From Paracraurococcus lichenis (GTDB lineage: Bacteria > Pseudomonadota > Alphaproteobacteria > Acetobacterales > Acetobacteraceae), in assembly GCF_030657435.1 (NCBI RefSeq), contig NZ_JAUTWS010000009.1, positions 62,001 to 126,000 on the forward strand: a stretch of DNA of 64,000 nt, in the 5' to 3' direction. This document shows, one piece after another, positions 8,390 to 16,188 of this stretch (positions within the stretch are counted from its first letter, which is position 1; the number at the start of each line of letters is the position of its first letter). Position numbers and translations under genes: made by a program. Below the pieces are notes generated by a model. It did no database searches, had not been told where the DNA came from, and saw only the letters and a list, made by a program, of their open reading frames with translations.

Positions 8390-9721
8390 TCAGGCCGCCT
8401 CGGCCCGGATGGCGTCGGCGAGCGTGCCGATCAGCCGGTCCACATGCGGCTTCTCGATAATCAGCGGCGGGGAGAGCGCGACGATGTCGCCGGTCACGCG
8501 CACCAGCACGCCCTCGTCGAAGCAGCGGCGGAAGATGTCGAGCGCGCGCTGGGTCGGCTTGCCCGGGCGCGGCGCCAGCTCGATGCCCGCGATCAGGCCG
8601 CAGTCGCGGATGTCGATGACGTTCGGCAGGCCGCGCAGGCTATGCGCGGCCTCCTGCCAATAGGGCTCGATGGCGCGGGCGCGGCCCGGCAGGTCCTCCG
8701 CCCGGTGCAGCTCGAGCGTGGCGATGGCGGCGGCGGCCGCCAGCGGATGGCCGGAATAGGTATAGCCGTGGAAGAGCTCGATGCCCGCGGGTGCGCCGTC
8801 CACCACGGCGTCGTAGACCGCGTTCCGCACCGCGACCGCGCCCATCGGCACGGCGGCATTGGTCAGGCCCTTGGCCATGGTCATGATGTCGGGCGTCACG
8901 CCCAGCCGCTCCGCGCCGAAATTGGTGCCGAGGCGGCCGAAGCCGGTGATGACCTCGTCGAAGATCAGCAGGATGCCGTGCTTGGTGCAAATCTCGCGCA
9001 GGCGCTCCAGGTAGCCGACGGGCGGCACCAGCACGCCGGTGCTGCCTGCGACGGGCTCGACCATGACCGCGGCGATGGTCTCGGCGCCATGCAGCGCGAC
9101 CAGGTTCTCGAGCGCATCGGCCAGGTGCGCGCCGTGCTCCGGCAGGCCGCGGGCGAAGACGTTCTCGGCCAGGCCATGGGTATGCGGCAGGTGGTCCACA
9201 TAAGGCAGGAGGGCGCCGAACTGCTTGCGGTTGCCGCCGATGCCGCCCACCGACATGCCGCCGAAGCCGACGCCGTGATAGCCGCGCTCCCGCCCGATCA
9301 GCCGGACCCGGCCGCTCTCGCCGCGGGCGCGGTGGTAGGCGAGGGCGATCTTGAGGGCGGTGTCGGCGCTCTCCGAGCCGCTGTTGGTGAAGAAGACCTT
9401 GTCCATGCCCTCCGGCGTCATCTCGGCGATGCGCGATGCCGCCTCGAAGGCGATGGGGTGGCCGAGCTGGAAGGTGGGGGCATAGTCGAGGATGGCGGCC
9501 TGCTTCTGGATCGCCTCCTTGATCTCCCGCCGGCCATGGCCGGCATTGCAGCACCAGAGGCCGGCGGTGCCGTCCAGGATCTCCTTCCCCTCGGGCGTGT
9601 AGTAGTGCATGCCTTCGGCCCGGGCGAGCATGCGCGGGTTGGCCTTGAAGTACCTGTTGTCCGAATAGGGCATCCAGTAGGCGTCCAGGTTGTTCGGACG
9701 CGACACGCTCAGCTCGTTCAT
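8390..9721 (-). CDS. class III (omega-type) aminotransferase, aspartate aminotransferase family
   Basis: 443 residues, fold-type-I PLP enzyme. Landmarks: cofactor phosphate site NSGSESAD (113-120), GYHGVGFGGMSVGG, D255 in LLIFDEVITGFGR, and Schiff-base K284 in TMAKGLTNAAVPMG. The N-terminal AYWMPYSDNRYFKANPRM and the overall pattern resemble omega-amino-acid:pyruvate (beta-alanine) transaminases. It moves an amino group from an omega-amine or beta-amino acid to pyruvate. The start at 9721 is where similarity begins. It diverges from the DUF29 gene over a 113-bp gap and has no operon partner. Confidence 0.9.
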   Translation of the reverse strand: MNELSVSRPNNLDAYWMPYSDNRYFKANPRMLARAEGMHYYTPEGKEILDGTAGLWCCNAGHGRREIKEAIQKQAAILDYAPTFQLGHPIAFEAASRIAEMTPEGMDKVFFTNSGSESADTALKIALAYHRARGESGRVRLIGRERGYHGVGFGGMSVGGIGGNRKQFGALLPYVDHLPHTHGLAENVFARGLPEHGAHLADALENLVALHGAETIAAVMVEPVAGSTGVLVPPVGYLERLREICTKHGILLIFDEVITGFGRLGTNFGAERLGVTPDIMTMAKGLTNAAVPMGAVAVRNAVYDAVVDGAPAGIELFHGYTYSGHPLAAAAAIATLELHRAEDLPGRARAIEPYWQEAAHSLRGLPNVIDIRDCGLIAGIELAPRPGKPTQRALDIFRRCFDEGVLVRVTGDIVALSPPLIIEKPHVDRLIGTLADAIRAEAA

Positions 9722-9834
9722 GCAAGGGGCTCCGACGGCTGGCGCCAAGGAACACCCGGCGGGGTGGCGAGGCAAGCGGCGCTGCGCCCGGCCGGCCCGG
9801 CATGCTAAGAGGACCGCCGGAGGAGCCCGCCGCC

Positions 9835-10326
9835 ATGGATGGCAGCCTGCACGACCGCGACTTCTATGCCTGGACCCGGGACCAGGCGGCCGCCCTGCGC
9901 CGCCTGGCGGAGACGCATGCCAACCTCGCCGAGGGGCTGGACCTGCCCAACCTGATCGAGGAGGTCGAGGACTTGGGCAGCGAGCAGGTCCATAAGGTGG
10001 AGAGCAACCTGCGGCGCCTACTGCAGCACCTGATCTACGTCGCCATGCAGCCGGAGGCCCGCGCGGTCCGGCATTGGCGCGGCGAAATCCTGGCCTTCCG
10101 CCACAACGCCGCCAGCCGCTACCTGGCGTCCATGCGCCGGGAGGTCGAACCGCGCCTGGACCGCACCTGGCTTGCGGCACGCCGCATTGCAGCGGAGAAG
10201 CTCGGCCGGCCGCTGCCCGGCCTGCCCGATGCCTGCCCCTTCACCCTGGACGCGCTGCTGGACGAGGACGCGCCCCTCGATGCCCTGCTCGCCCGCCTGA
10301 CACCGGAACCCCGCGACCATGCCTGA
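9835..10326 (+). CDS. DUF29 family protein
   Basis: 163 residues. The pattern DRDFYAWTRDQAAALRRL, then NLIEEVEDLGSEQVHKVESNLRRLLQHLI, then HWRGEILAFRHNAASRYL is DUF29, a mostly helical family common in cyanobacteria and alphaproteobacteria and of unknown role. The ATG at 9835 follows GGAGGAG. Its end overlaps the GST start by eight bases, so the pair is probably co-translated. Confidence 0.85.
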   Translation: MDGSLHDRDFYAWTRDQAAALRRLAETHANLAEGLDLPNLIEEVEDLGSEQVHKVESNLRRLLQHLIYVAMQPEARAVRHWRGEILAFRHNAASRYLASMRREVEPRLDRTWLAARRIAAEKLGRPLPGLPDACPFTLDALLDEDAPLDALLARLTPEPRDHA

Positions 10327-10990
10327 CGGCCGCCTGCTCATCGGCAACAAGCGCTATTCCTCCTGGTCGCTCCGCGGCTGGCTGGCCGTGCACCTGGCCG
10401 GGCTCGACGTGGAGGAGGTGCTGATCCCCTTCGTCCGCAACGCGGGCGGCGGCAGCACCCCGGCCATCGCCGCCGCGACGCCGGCGGGCCTCGTCCCCTA
10501 TCTCGAGCACAAGGGCGCCCGGGTCTGGGAGAGCCTCGCCATCGCCGAGTACTGCGCCGAGCAGGCGCCCGGCCTCTGGCCGGAGGACAGGGCGGCACGG
10601 GCGGTCGCGCGCTCCGTCTCGGCCGAGATGGCGACCGGCTTCCGCGGCCTGCGCCAGGCCATGTGGTTCAATGCCGGCCGCGACTTCGCCGGCCTCGGCC
10701 GCACCCCGGAGGCGCTGGCCGACATCGCGCGCATCGAGCGGATCTGGGCGGAGTGCCTCGCCGCGCATGGCGGCCCCTTCCTGTTCGGTGCGCGCTTCGG
10801 CCTGGCGGATGCCATCTATGCGCCGGTCGTCGGCCGCTTCCTCACCTGGCAGCCGGAGGTCTCGGCCACGACCCGCGCCTACATGGCGGCGGTGCGCGCC
10901 CATCCGCTGGTCGATCGCTGGTACCGGGAGGCGCAGGCCGAGCCCGATTCCTGGCTGCTGGCGGGCTACGAGACGCCGCCAGGCGCATGA
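10319..10990 (+). CDS. glutathione S-transferase family protein
   Basis: 223 residues. An N-terminal thioredoxin-like domain (IGNKRYSSWSLRGWLAVHLAGL; the serines of RYSSWS sit at the usual glutathione-activating position) is followed by the ESLAIAEYCAE glutathione-binding motif and an all-helical domain with FGARFGLADAIYAPVVGRF. It conjugates or reduces electrophiles with glutathione in the cytoplasm. It overlaps the DUF29 gene by eight bases and is followed ten bases later by the methyltransferase gene. Confidence 0.9.
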   Translation: MPDGRLLIGNKRYSSWSLRGWLAVHLAGLDVEEVLIPFVRNAGGGSTPAIAAATPAGLVPYLEHKGARVWESLAIAEYCAEQAPGLWPEDRAARAVARSVSAEMATGFRGLRQAMWFNAGRDFAGLGRTPEALADIARIERIWAECLAAHGGPFLFGARFGLADAIYAPVVGRFLTWQPEVSATTRAYMAAVRAHPLVDRWYREAQAEPDSWLLAGYETPPGA

Positions 10991-11000
10991 CGGCGCGGGC

Positions 11001-11750
11001 GTGACCACCGCCCGCGCCATCGGGCGCAGCCTCCGCCTCTACTACCCGCCCGGCCGGGCCGCGCGGCTGGATGAGTTCCACCGCCGCTTCCTCGGGCCCG
11101 GGGAACTCGCCTTCGACATCGGCGCGCATGTCGGCGACCGCACGGCGAGCTTCCGCCGCCTCGGCGCCCGCGTCGTCGCGGTGGAGCCGCAGCCGCGCCT
11201 CGCCCGGCTGCTGCGGCTGCTCTTCGGCCGCGACCCGGGCGTGGCGCGCGTCGCGGCGCTGGTCGGCGCCGAGCCGGGCGAGGCGGTGCTGCGCCTCAAC
11301 ACCGCCAATCCCACCGTCGCCACCGCCAGCCCGGACTTCATCGCCGCGGCCGATGGCGCGCCGGGCTGGGAGGGGCAGCGCTGGGATGCCGCGATCACGC
11401 TGCCCGTCACCACGCTGGACGCGCTGGCCGCCGCGCATGGCCGGCCGGACTTCGTGAAGATCGACGTCGAGGGCTACGAGGCGGCGGCGCTGGCCGGTCT
11501 CAGCGTCGCGCCGCGGACCCTATCCTTCGAGTTCACCACCATCCAGCGCGGGGTCGCCGGGGCCTGCCTCGGCCGCCTCGCGGCGCTCGGCTACCGCGCC
11601 TTCAATGCCTGCCTCGGCGAGAGCATGGCGTTCGTCCATGCCGCGCCGGTGGAGGCCGCTGCCATGGCCGCCTGGCTCGCCGCCCTGCCGGCCGAGGCGA
11701 ACAGCGGCGACGTCTATGCCTCGCGCGAGCCCGCGCGCCTCATGGGCTGA
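11001..11750 (+). CDS. FkbM-family SAM-dependent methyltransferase
   Basis: 249 residues. SAM-binding motif I is LAFDIGAHVGDRTASF, the acidic ribose-binding residue lies in VVAVEPQP, and the conserved FVKIDVEGYE motif is diagnostic for FkbM methyltransferases, which O-methylate sugars, lipids or polyketides. The GTG at 11001 is the best start: it is ten bases after the GST stop and homology begins soon after, while no ATG lies nearby in frame. It converges on the calcium antiporter gene, overlapping its 3' end by about eleven bases (11740-11750). Confidence 0.85.
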   Translation: MTTARAIGRSLRLYYPPGRAARLDEFHRRFLGPGELAFDIGAHVGDRTASFRRLGARVVAVEPQPRLARLLRLLFGRDPGVARVAALVGAEPGEAVLRLNTANPTVATASPDFIAAADGAPGWEGQRWDAAITLPVTTLDALAAAHGRPDFVKIDVEGYEAAALAGLSVAPRTLSFEFTTIQRGVAGACLGRLAALGYRAFNACLGESMAFVHAAPVEAAAMAAWLAALPAEANSGDVYASREPARLMG

Positions 11751-12837
11751 AGATCAGCACGAGGTAGACGGCAAAGAGCGTCAGGTGCACCGCGCCCTCC
11801 AGCATCGTCGTGCGCGGGCCGGAGAAGGTGAGCGTCGAGAGGATCAGCGTGGTGACCAGCAGCACCATCTCGGTCGGCGAGAGGCCGAGCACCACCTCCT
11901 GCCCCGTCAGCAGCCCGATCATCAGCACCGCCGGCACGGTCAGCCCGAGCGTCGAGGTCGCGGCGCCGAGGCAGAGGTTGACCGCGCGCTGCAACTGGTT
12001 GGCCGCCACCGCCCGCAGGGCCGAGAGCCCCTCCGGCGTGAAGACAACCATGGCGATGAGCACGCCACCCAGCGCCGGCGGCGCGCCCAGACGGGCGATG
12101 CCGAAGTCCAGCACCGCCGCCAGGCTCTTGGCCAGGATGACGATGGGCAGGATGTTCGCCAGCAGCAGCCCGACATGCGGCAGCACCGCGCCGCGCCGGC
12201 GCGGCGGCGCTTCCAGCCTCGGGATCTCGGCCGTCGCCGGGTCGACGAAATAGCCGCTGTGCCGGCCGGTCTGCAGCCAGAGGAAGATGCCGTAGAGCAG
12301 GATGGTGAAGAGCGAGAAGAACCCCGCCTGCACCGCGGTCAGCGAGCCGTTGGTGGTGGAGGTGGTGAAGTTCGGCAGCACCAGCGCGATGACGCAGAGC
12401 GGGATGATGACGCCGAGATAGGCCGCCGCCCCCTGCAGGCTATAGGCCTGCTCGTGGTGCCTGAGGCCGCCGACCAGCAGGCCGATCCCGACCACGCCGT
12501 TCAGCACGATCATCAGCACCGCGAACATGGTGTCGCGGCCGAGCGTCGGCGCCTCCTTCGCGCCCAGCATGACGGCGGCGATCAGCGCCACCTCGATGAT
12601 GACGATGGACAGCGTCAGGATCAGCGTGCCGAAGGGCTCGCCCAGCATCTCCGCCAGTTCCTCGGCCTCGTGCACCACGCCGAAGGCGAGCCAGATAATG
12701 ACGCCGAGCAGCCAGGCGAAGAGCAGGCCGGCCAGCAGCGGGTCGGCAAGGCCGCCCAGCCAGCCGGGCCCGAAGGTCAGGAAGGCCGCCACGCTGGCCC
12801 ATCCGGCCGCGAGGCGCAGCCAGCTCGACATCGCCAT
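11740..12837 (-). CDS. Ca2+/H+ antiporter, ChaA-type (CaCA superfamily)
   Basis: 365 residues with about eleven hydrophobic segments. The two signature alpha-repeats are visible: VVHEAEELAEMLGEPFGTLILTL-type sequence near residues 50-75 and VFTPEGLSALRAVAANQLQRAVNLCLGAATSTLG in the second half, each with the acidic residue used for cation exchange. It exports Ca2+ (or Na+/K+) across the inner membrane using the proton gradient. Three start codons are clustered (12840, 12837, 12831); 12837 has the best-spaced GGGAG. A perfect 19-bp inverted repeat lies just upstream (12864-12913), where it would be in the 5' untranslated region or promoter. Confidence 0.88.
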   Translation of the reverse strand: MAMSSWLRLAAGWASVAAFLTFGPGWLGGLADPLLAGLLFAWLLGVIIWLAFGVVHEAEELAEMLGEPFGTLILTLSIVIIEVALIAAVMLGAKEAPTLGRDTMFAVLMIVLNGVVGIGLLVGGLRHHEQAYSLQGAAAYLGVIIPLCVIALVLPNFTTSTTNGSLTAVQAGFFSLFTILLYGIFLWLQTGRHSGYFVDPATAEIPRLEAPPRRRGAVLPHVGLLLANILPIVILAKSLAAVLDFGIARLGAPPALGGVLIAMVVFTPEGLSALRAVAANQLQRAVNLCLGAATSTLGLTVPAVLMIGLLTGQEVVLGLSPTEMVLLVTTLILSTLTFSGPRTTMLEGAVHLTLFAVYLVLIFSP

Positions 12838-12863
12838 CATCGTCTCCCGATCCACCTGCGGCT

Positions 12864-12913
12864 GTGGAAACGATGCGGCCGGCGCTGGCAACCCCCGGCC
12901 GCATCGTTTCCAC
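12864..12913. repeat. perfect 19-bp inverted repeat between two metal-transporter genes
   Basis: GTGGAAACGATGCGGCCGG (12864-12882) is repeated in perfect inversion at 12895-12913 with a 12-base spacer. It sits 27 bases before the antiporter start in the 316-bp region between the divergent Ca2+/H+ antiporter and Nramp-like genes. It could be an operator for a large dimer, a 5' RNA hairpin controlling the antiporter, or a terminator-like element; there is no T-run. I see no other feature in 12838-13153 apart from the GGGGAGGGCGAT ribosome site of the gene at 13154. Confidence 0.85.
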
Positions 12914-13153
12914 GCCCGCATCGAACCGGCGCGGCAGATCCATTCCTCTCCTGCGTGTGGCGCGACAGGCCTGCCGGCGGCGGCGGGACCGGCCGTAACA
13001 TTCCCGGCACCCGCCCTTTCCGGACGACCCCTGCGCGGCGCGCCACGGCTAGAGTGTCCGGGCAACGACATCCGATTGCTCGCCGCGAGGACCGCGGGAC
13101 TGGCAATTCGCGCGCTCTCGCAAGGCGGGCACGACCCTGGGGAGGGCGATGCC

Positions 13154-14662
13154 ATGTCGGGCCTGACCGCACAGTCCGGCGACCTGCCGGTTCCGGATGC
13201 GACCGCCGCCGCCGCGGAAGGGCGGGGGCTGCACCGGGTTCCCGATCCCTATCCGCTGACGCTCGCGGGCATGCTGGCGGCACTCGGCCCGCAGGCCATC
13301 AATTTCGGCATCTCGATCGGCGGCGGCGAGGCCTATCTGCTGCCGAACATCTCGGCCCGCGGCACGCTGCACATGCACTGGCTGATGCTGCTCTCGGTGG
13401 TGCTCGAGACCGCCCTGGTCTACGAATGCATCAAGTACAGCGTCTGCACGGGCCGCTCCTTCTTCGCCGCGACAAACGAGCTGAGCCCGCGCGGCTTCTG
13501 GCCCTGGTTCTGGGCCGTCGTGGCGATCCTGACCTGGGCCTGGCCGGCCTGGATGGGCGGCGCCGTCATCGCCGCCGAGCGCTTCACCGGCATCGGCAAC
13601 CCGCCGATCTGGGGCCTGCCACCGCACTACATCTGGGCGGTGCTGGCCCTCGCCCTCGTCCTCGTCGTCTTCTACTTCTCGGACAAGACCTACGCCTTCC
13701 TCGAGAAGTTCTTCCTTGTCATCATGGTGCTCAACATCGCGCTGGTGCTGCTGATCACCGGCATCGCGGCGAAGCCCGAGCACTACTGGCAGGTGCTGGA
13801 GGGCTATGTCGGCCTCACCTTCCTGCGCGAGGGCTATCCGGAGAGCCTGCCGAAGACCGATGCGCTGGCGCTCTTCAACCAGCCCGGCGGCAGCCTGATG
13901 TGGGTCAGCTTCTGGGTCATCGCCGCCGGCTTCGGCATGGGCCGCTATGCCGGGCAGGTCACCGGCGTGCTGAAGCCGCCGGAGACGATCACCGTCGAGG
14001 AACTCCACTGGGACACCAGCGACCCGGAGGAGCGCCGCAAGATGCAGCAGTGGGTCAAGGTCGGCGGCTACAGCCTGATCCTGTGGTGGGCGCTCATCGG
14101 CGGGCTGCTGATGACCTATCTCTATTCCGTCGCCGGCCTCGCCTACCTGCACGACGATTTCCTGCGGACCGGGCAGGTGCCGAGCGGCGTGCAGGTGCCG
14201 CTGCAGATGGCGACCATCGCGCAGGGCGTGCTCGGCCCGACCGCGGGCTGGCTCATGCTGCTGGCCATCATGGTCACGCTGTACGACGCGCAGTTCCCCT
14301 TCTACGACACCTATATCGGCCGCACGACCTGCGATGCCATCGCCGTCACCGGCCGGGCGCGGCGGCCCTACCGCGTCTACTACTTCACCGTGGTCACCAT
14401 CGCCGTCGCGGCGGGGCTCTACCTCGTCACCGTCGCGCAGCCCTTCGTGCTGTGGATCGGCGTGGCGATCTCCGCCCTCGTCTACCGCTCGATCGGCGCC
14501 TGGCAGATCCTGCTGCTGAACAACCGCCGGCTGCCGGAGGGTTTCGGGGTCAGCCGGCTCAACACCTGGCTGCTCTGGATCACCGTCGTCACCGGCTTCG
14601 GCGGCGTCGCGCTCTGGGCGGTCTTCGTGCTGCCCGGCGAGATCGCCAGGCGGTTCGGCTGA
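13154..14662 (+). CDS. Nramp-like divalent metal transporter of the GSGE/GGGE clade
   Basis: 502 residues with about eleven to twelve membrane segments. It resembles the Nramp (SLC11) family but lacks the canonical DPGN metal-binding motif of transmembrane helix 1; the equivalent stretch is NFGISIGGGEAYLLP, as in the poorly studied clade whose helix 1 reads GSGE. Substrate is therefore uncertain. A cytoplasmic loop (ITVEELHWDTSDPEERRKMQ) lies around residues 280-300. The ATG at 13154 follows GGAGGGCGAT. It is divergent from the calcium antiporter and its stop overlaps the next start as TGATG, so it is co-translated with a two-helix mini-protein. Confidence 0.75.
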   Translation: MSGLTAQSGDLPVPDATAAAAEGRGLHRVPDPYPLTLAGMLAALGPQAINFGISIGGGEAYLLPNISARGTLHMHWLMLLSVVLETALVYECIKYSVCTGRSFFAATNELSPRGFWPWFWAVVAILTWAWPAWMGGAVIAAERFTGIGNPPIWGLPPHYIWAVLALALVLVVFYFSDKTYAFLEKFFLVIMVLNIALVLLITGIAAKPEHYWQVLEGYVGLTFLREGYPESLPKTDALALFNQPGGSLMWVSFWVIAAGFGMGRYAGQVTGVLKPPETITVEELHWDTSDPEERRKMQQWVKVGGYSLILWWALIGGLLMTYLYSVAGLAYLHDDFLRTGQVPSGVQVPLQMATIAQGVLGPTAGWLMLLAIMVTLYDAQFPFYDTYIGRTTCDAIAVTGRARRPYRVYYFTVVTIAVAAGLYLVTVAQPFVLWIGVAISALVYRSIGAWQILLLNNRRLPEGFGVSRLNTWLLWITVVTGFGGVALWAVFVLPGEIARRFG

Positions 14663-14913
14663 TGCGCGCCGTGGCCCGGGGAGGCGACCTGCGCCGCGGC
14701 GCCTCGCTGGGTCTCTGGCTGCTGCTGATGGTCGCCTGGGCGGCGGGCCTGGCGCTCGGCGCGGTGCAGGCCTCGTCGCTGCTGCGGGAGCCGGCGCCGC
14801 CCGCGGAACTCGCCGCGGCAGGGCTCTGGCTGGCGATGGGTGGCCTCGCCTGGATCGCCGCGCTGCATCTCGGCTGGCAGCGCTACCGGCGCGGGCCGGA
14901 ACGGCCGGGCTGA
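14662..14913 (+). CDS. 83-residue two-helix membrane protein coupled to the Nramp-like transporter
   Basis: The ATG shares a base with the transporter stop (TGATG). The product has a basic start (MRAVARGGDLRRG), a hydrophobic helix (LGLWLLLMVAWAAGLALGAV), a short loop with SSLLREPAPPAE and a second helix (LAAAGLWLAMGGLAWIAALHLG) ending in basic residues, so both termini should face the cytoplasm. I recognise no family. The coupling suggests an accessory subunit or regulator of the transporter. Confidence 0.6.
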   Translation: MRAVARGGDLRRGASLGLWLLLMVAWAAGLALGAVQASSLLREPAPPAELAAAGLWLAMGGLAWIAALHLGWQRYRRGPERPG

Positions 14914-14951
14914 AGCGGTGCGCCCGACACGAGGCGCGGCCCGGTGTGCCG

Positions 14952-15701
14952 TCAGCCGCCCGCCGGTGCGACGTTCGGGGCGGCGTAGAGCGACGTGACC
15001 TCCGGCCCATAGCCCGTGAGGGGGCGGGGCGCGCGCTGCCGCGCCGGCCGCGGCAGTCCGGCCAGCGCCGCAGCCAGCCGCACCGCCGCCGCCGTGCCGT
15101 CCACCAGCGGCACCGGCACACGGGGCTGCAGCACCGGCGCGAGGCCGGCGAGCGGCCCGCCGGCCAGGATCACCGCCTCCGCCCCGTCCTGCTCGATGCT
15201 GGCCTGGATGAGGGCCAGCAGCGTCGCCTGCTCGGCCTCGCCCAGCGTCGCGGGGTAGGAGGCATCGGGCGGGCCCATGCGGAAGCCGGCGCAGCGGGCG
15301 CGCAGCCCGTGGTGGTCCAGGCAGTCCTCGAACATCGGCCGGAGCGCGGCGGTGAAGGAGACGATGCCGAAGCGCCGGCCGAGCATGGACGCCGCATGGA
15401 AGGCGGCCTCCGAGATGCCGACCACCGGCACGTCCAGCAGCAGCTTCGCCGCCTCCAGCGCCGGGTCGCCGAAGACGGCGATGACCGCGGCGTCGTAGCC
15501 GCCGCGCCGCGCCGCCAGCGCCGCCAGGATCGGCGGGCCGGAGAGCAGCCAGTCCGCCCGGGTGACGATCAGCGGCAGGCCGTAGGGGGCAGTCATGCCC
15601 TCCACCGTCACCCCCTCGGGCGCGGCGGCGCGGGCGGCCTCCGCGATGCGGTCGGTGATGGCCTGGGTGGTATTGCCGTTGAGGACGAGGATGCGGGTCA
15701 T
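14952..15701 (-). CDS. aspartate/glutamate/hydantoin racemase-family protein lacking both usual cysteines
   Basis: 249 residues. N-terminal MTRILVLNGNTT and the FGDPALEAAK segment place it in the Asp/Glu/hydantoin racemase superfamily. These enzymes use two cysteines as acid and base. Here the first site, normally ACFGD, reads AVFGD, and the second, normally LGCAG, reads LAGGPLAG, so neither catalytic cysteine is at its usual place. It may be a maleate-isomerase-like or decarboxylase relative, or not an enzyme. It stands alone: 38 bp from the Nramp-associated mini-protein (convergent) and 60 bp downstream of a small secreted-protein gene on the same strand. Confidence 0.75.
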   Translation of the reverse strand: MTRILVLNGNTTQAITDRIAEAARAAAPEGVTVEGMTAPYGLPLIVTRADWLLSGPPILAALAARRGGYDAAVIAVFGDPALEAAKLLLDVPVVGISEAAFHAASMLGRRFGIVSFTAALRPMFEDCLDHHGLRARCAGFRMGPPDASYPATLGEAEQATLLALIQASIEQDGAEAVILAGGPLAGLAPVLQPRVPVPLVDGTAAAVRLAAALAGLPRPARQRAPRPLTGYGPEVTSLYAAPNVAPAGG

Positions 15702-15761
15702 GCGGCGGCTCCGGCGCCGGGCGCGACCGGCCCGGGACGCCAGGGTCCACCGCCGGCGCGT

Positions 15762-16091
15762 TCAGGGGAAGGCCATCTGCGACACCGCGCAGGTATCGAC
15801 GCGCCGGCGCTCCACCGCGCGGCCATCGGCGAAGACCACGCGGATGTCGTTCACGCACTGGCCGGCCGGCAGGCTGATGCGGGCGGCGCGGCCGGGGACC
15901 AGCACGTCCTGGCCCAGCCGGTCCATGCCCCAGTCGCGCCGGCCGGTGGGGGAGACATAGATCTCGTGCACCGCCGCCGGGTCGCGGTTGACCAGGCGGA
16001 AGGAGGGGTCGGGCGCACCGGCCACGACCGCCTGCACCTGGGCGAAGGCGGGCGTGGCGAGCAGCGGGAGGAGCATGGCAAGGCGTCGCAT
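15762..16091 (-). CDS. small secreted hypothetical protein
   Basis: 109 residues. MRRLAMLLPLLATPAFA is a clear Sec signal peptide with cleavage after AFA, leaving a mature 92-residue periplasmic protein. The mature part (FRLVNRDPAAVHEIYVSP, WGMDRLGQDVLVPGRAARISLP, CVNDIRVVFADG) looks like a small beta-sandwich with two cysteines that could form a disulfide. I do not recognise a named family. The ATG at 16091 is used because the signal peptide begins there. Confidence 0.7.
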   Translation of the reverse strand: MRRLAMLLPLLATPAFAQVQAVVAGAPDPSFRLVNRDPAAVHEIYVSPTGRRDWGMDRLGQDVLVPGRAARISLPAGQCVNDIRVVFADGRAVERRRVDTCAVSQMAFP

Positions 16092-16188
16092 GGCAGGGAT
16101 CCCGCACCGGTGGAGGGAAGGGTCCGGTGCGGCGCCATCATGCGTTGTGGGGTCCCGTGGCGCGGTGCGCGCGCGCACAGGGCCCGCA

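Noticed and set aside
7445..9808. 787-codon plus-strand frame across metallophosphoesterase and aminotransferase
   Set aside because: Shadow of two real minus-strand genes; no homology visible.
13049..15121. 690-codon minus-strand frame opposite the Nramp-like transporter
   Set aside because: Antisense; the plus strand has clear membrane-protein periodicity and a coupled downstream gene.
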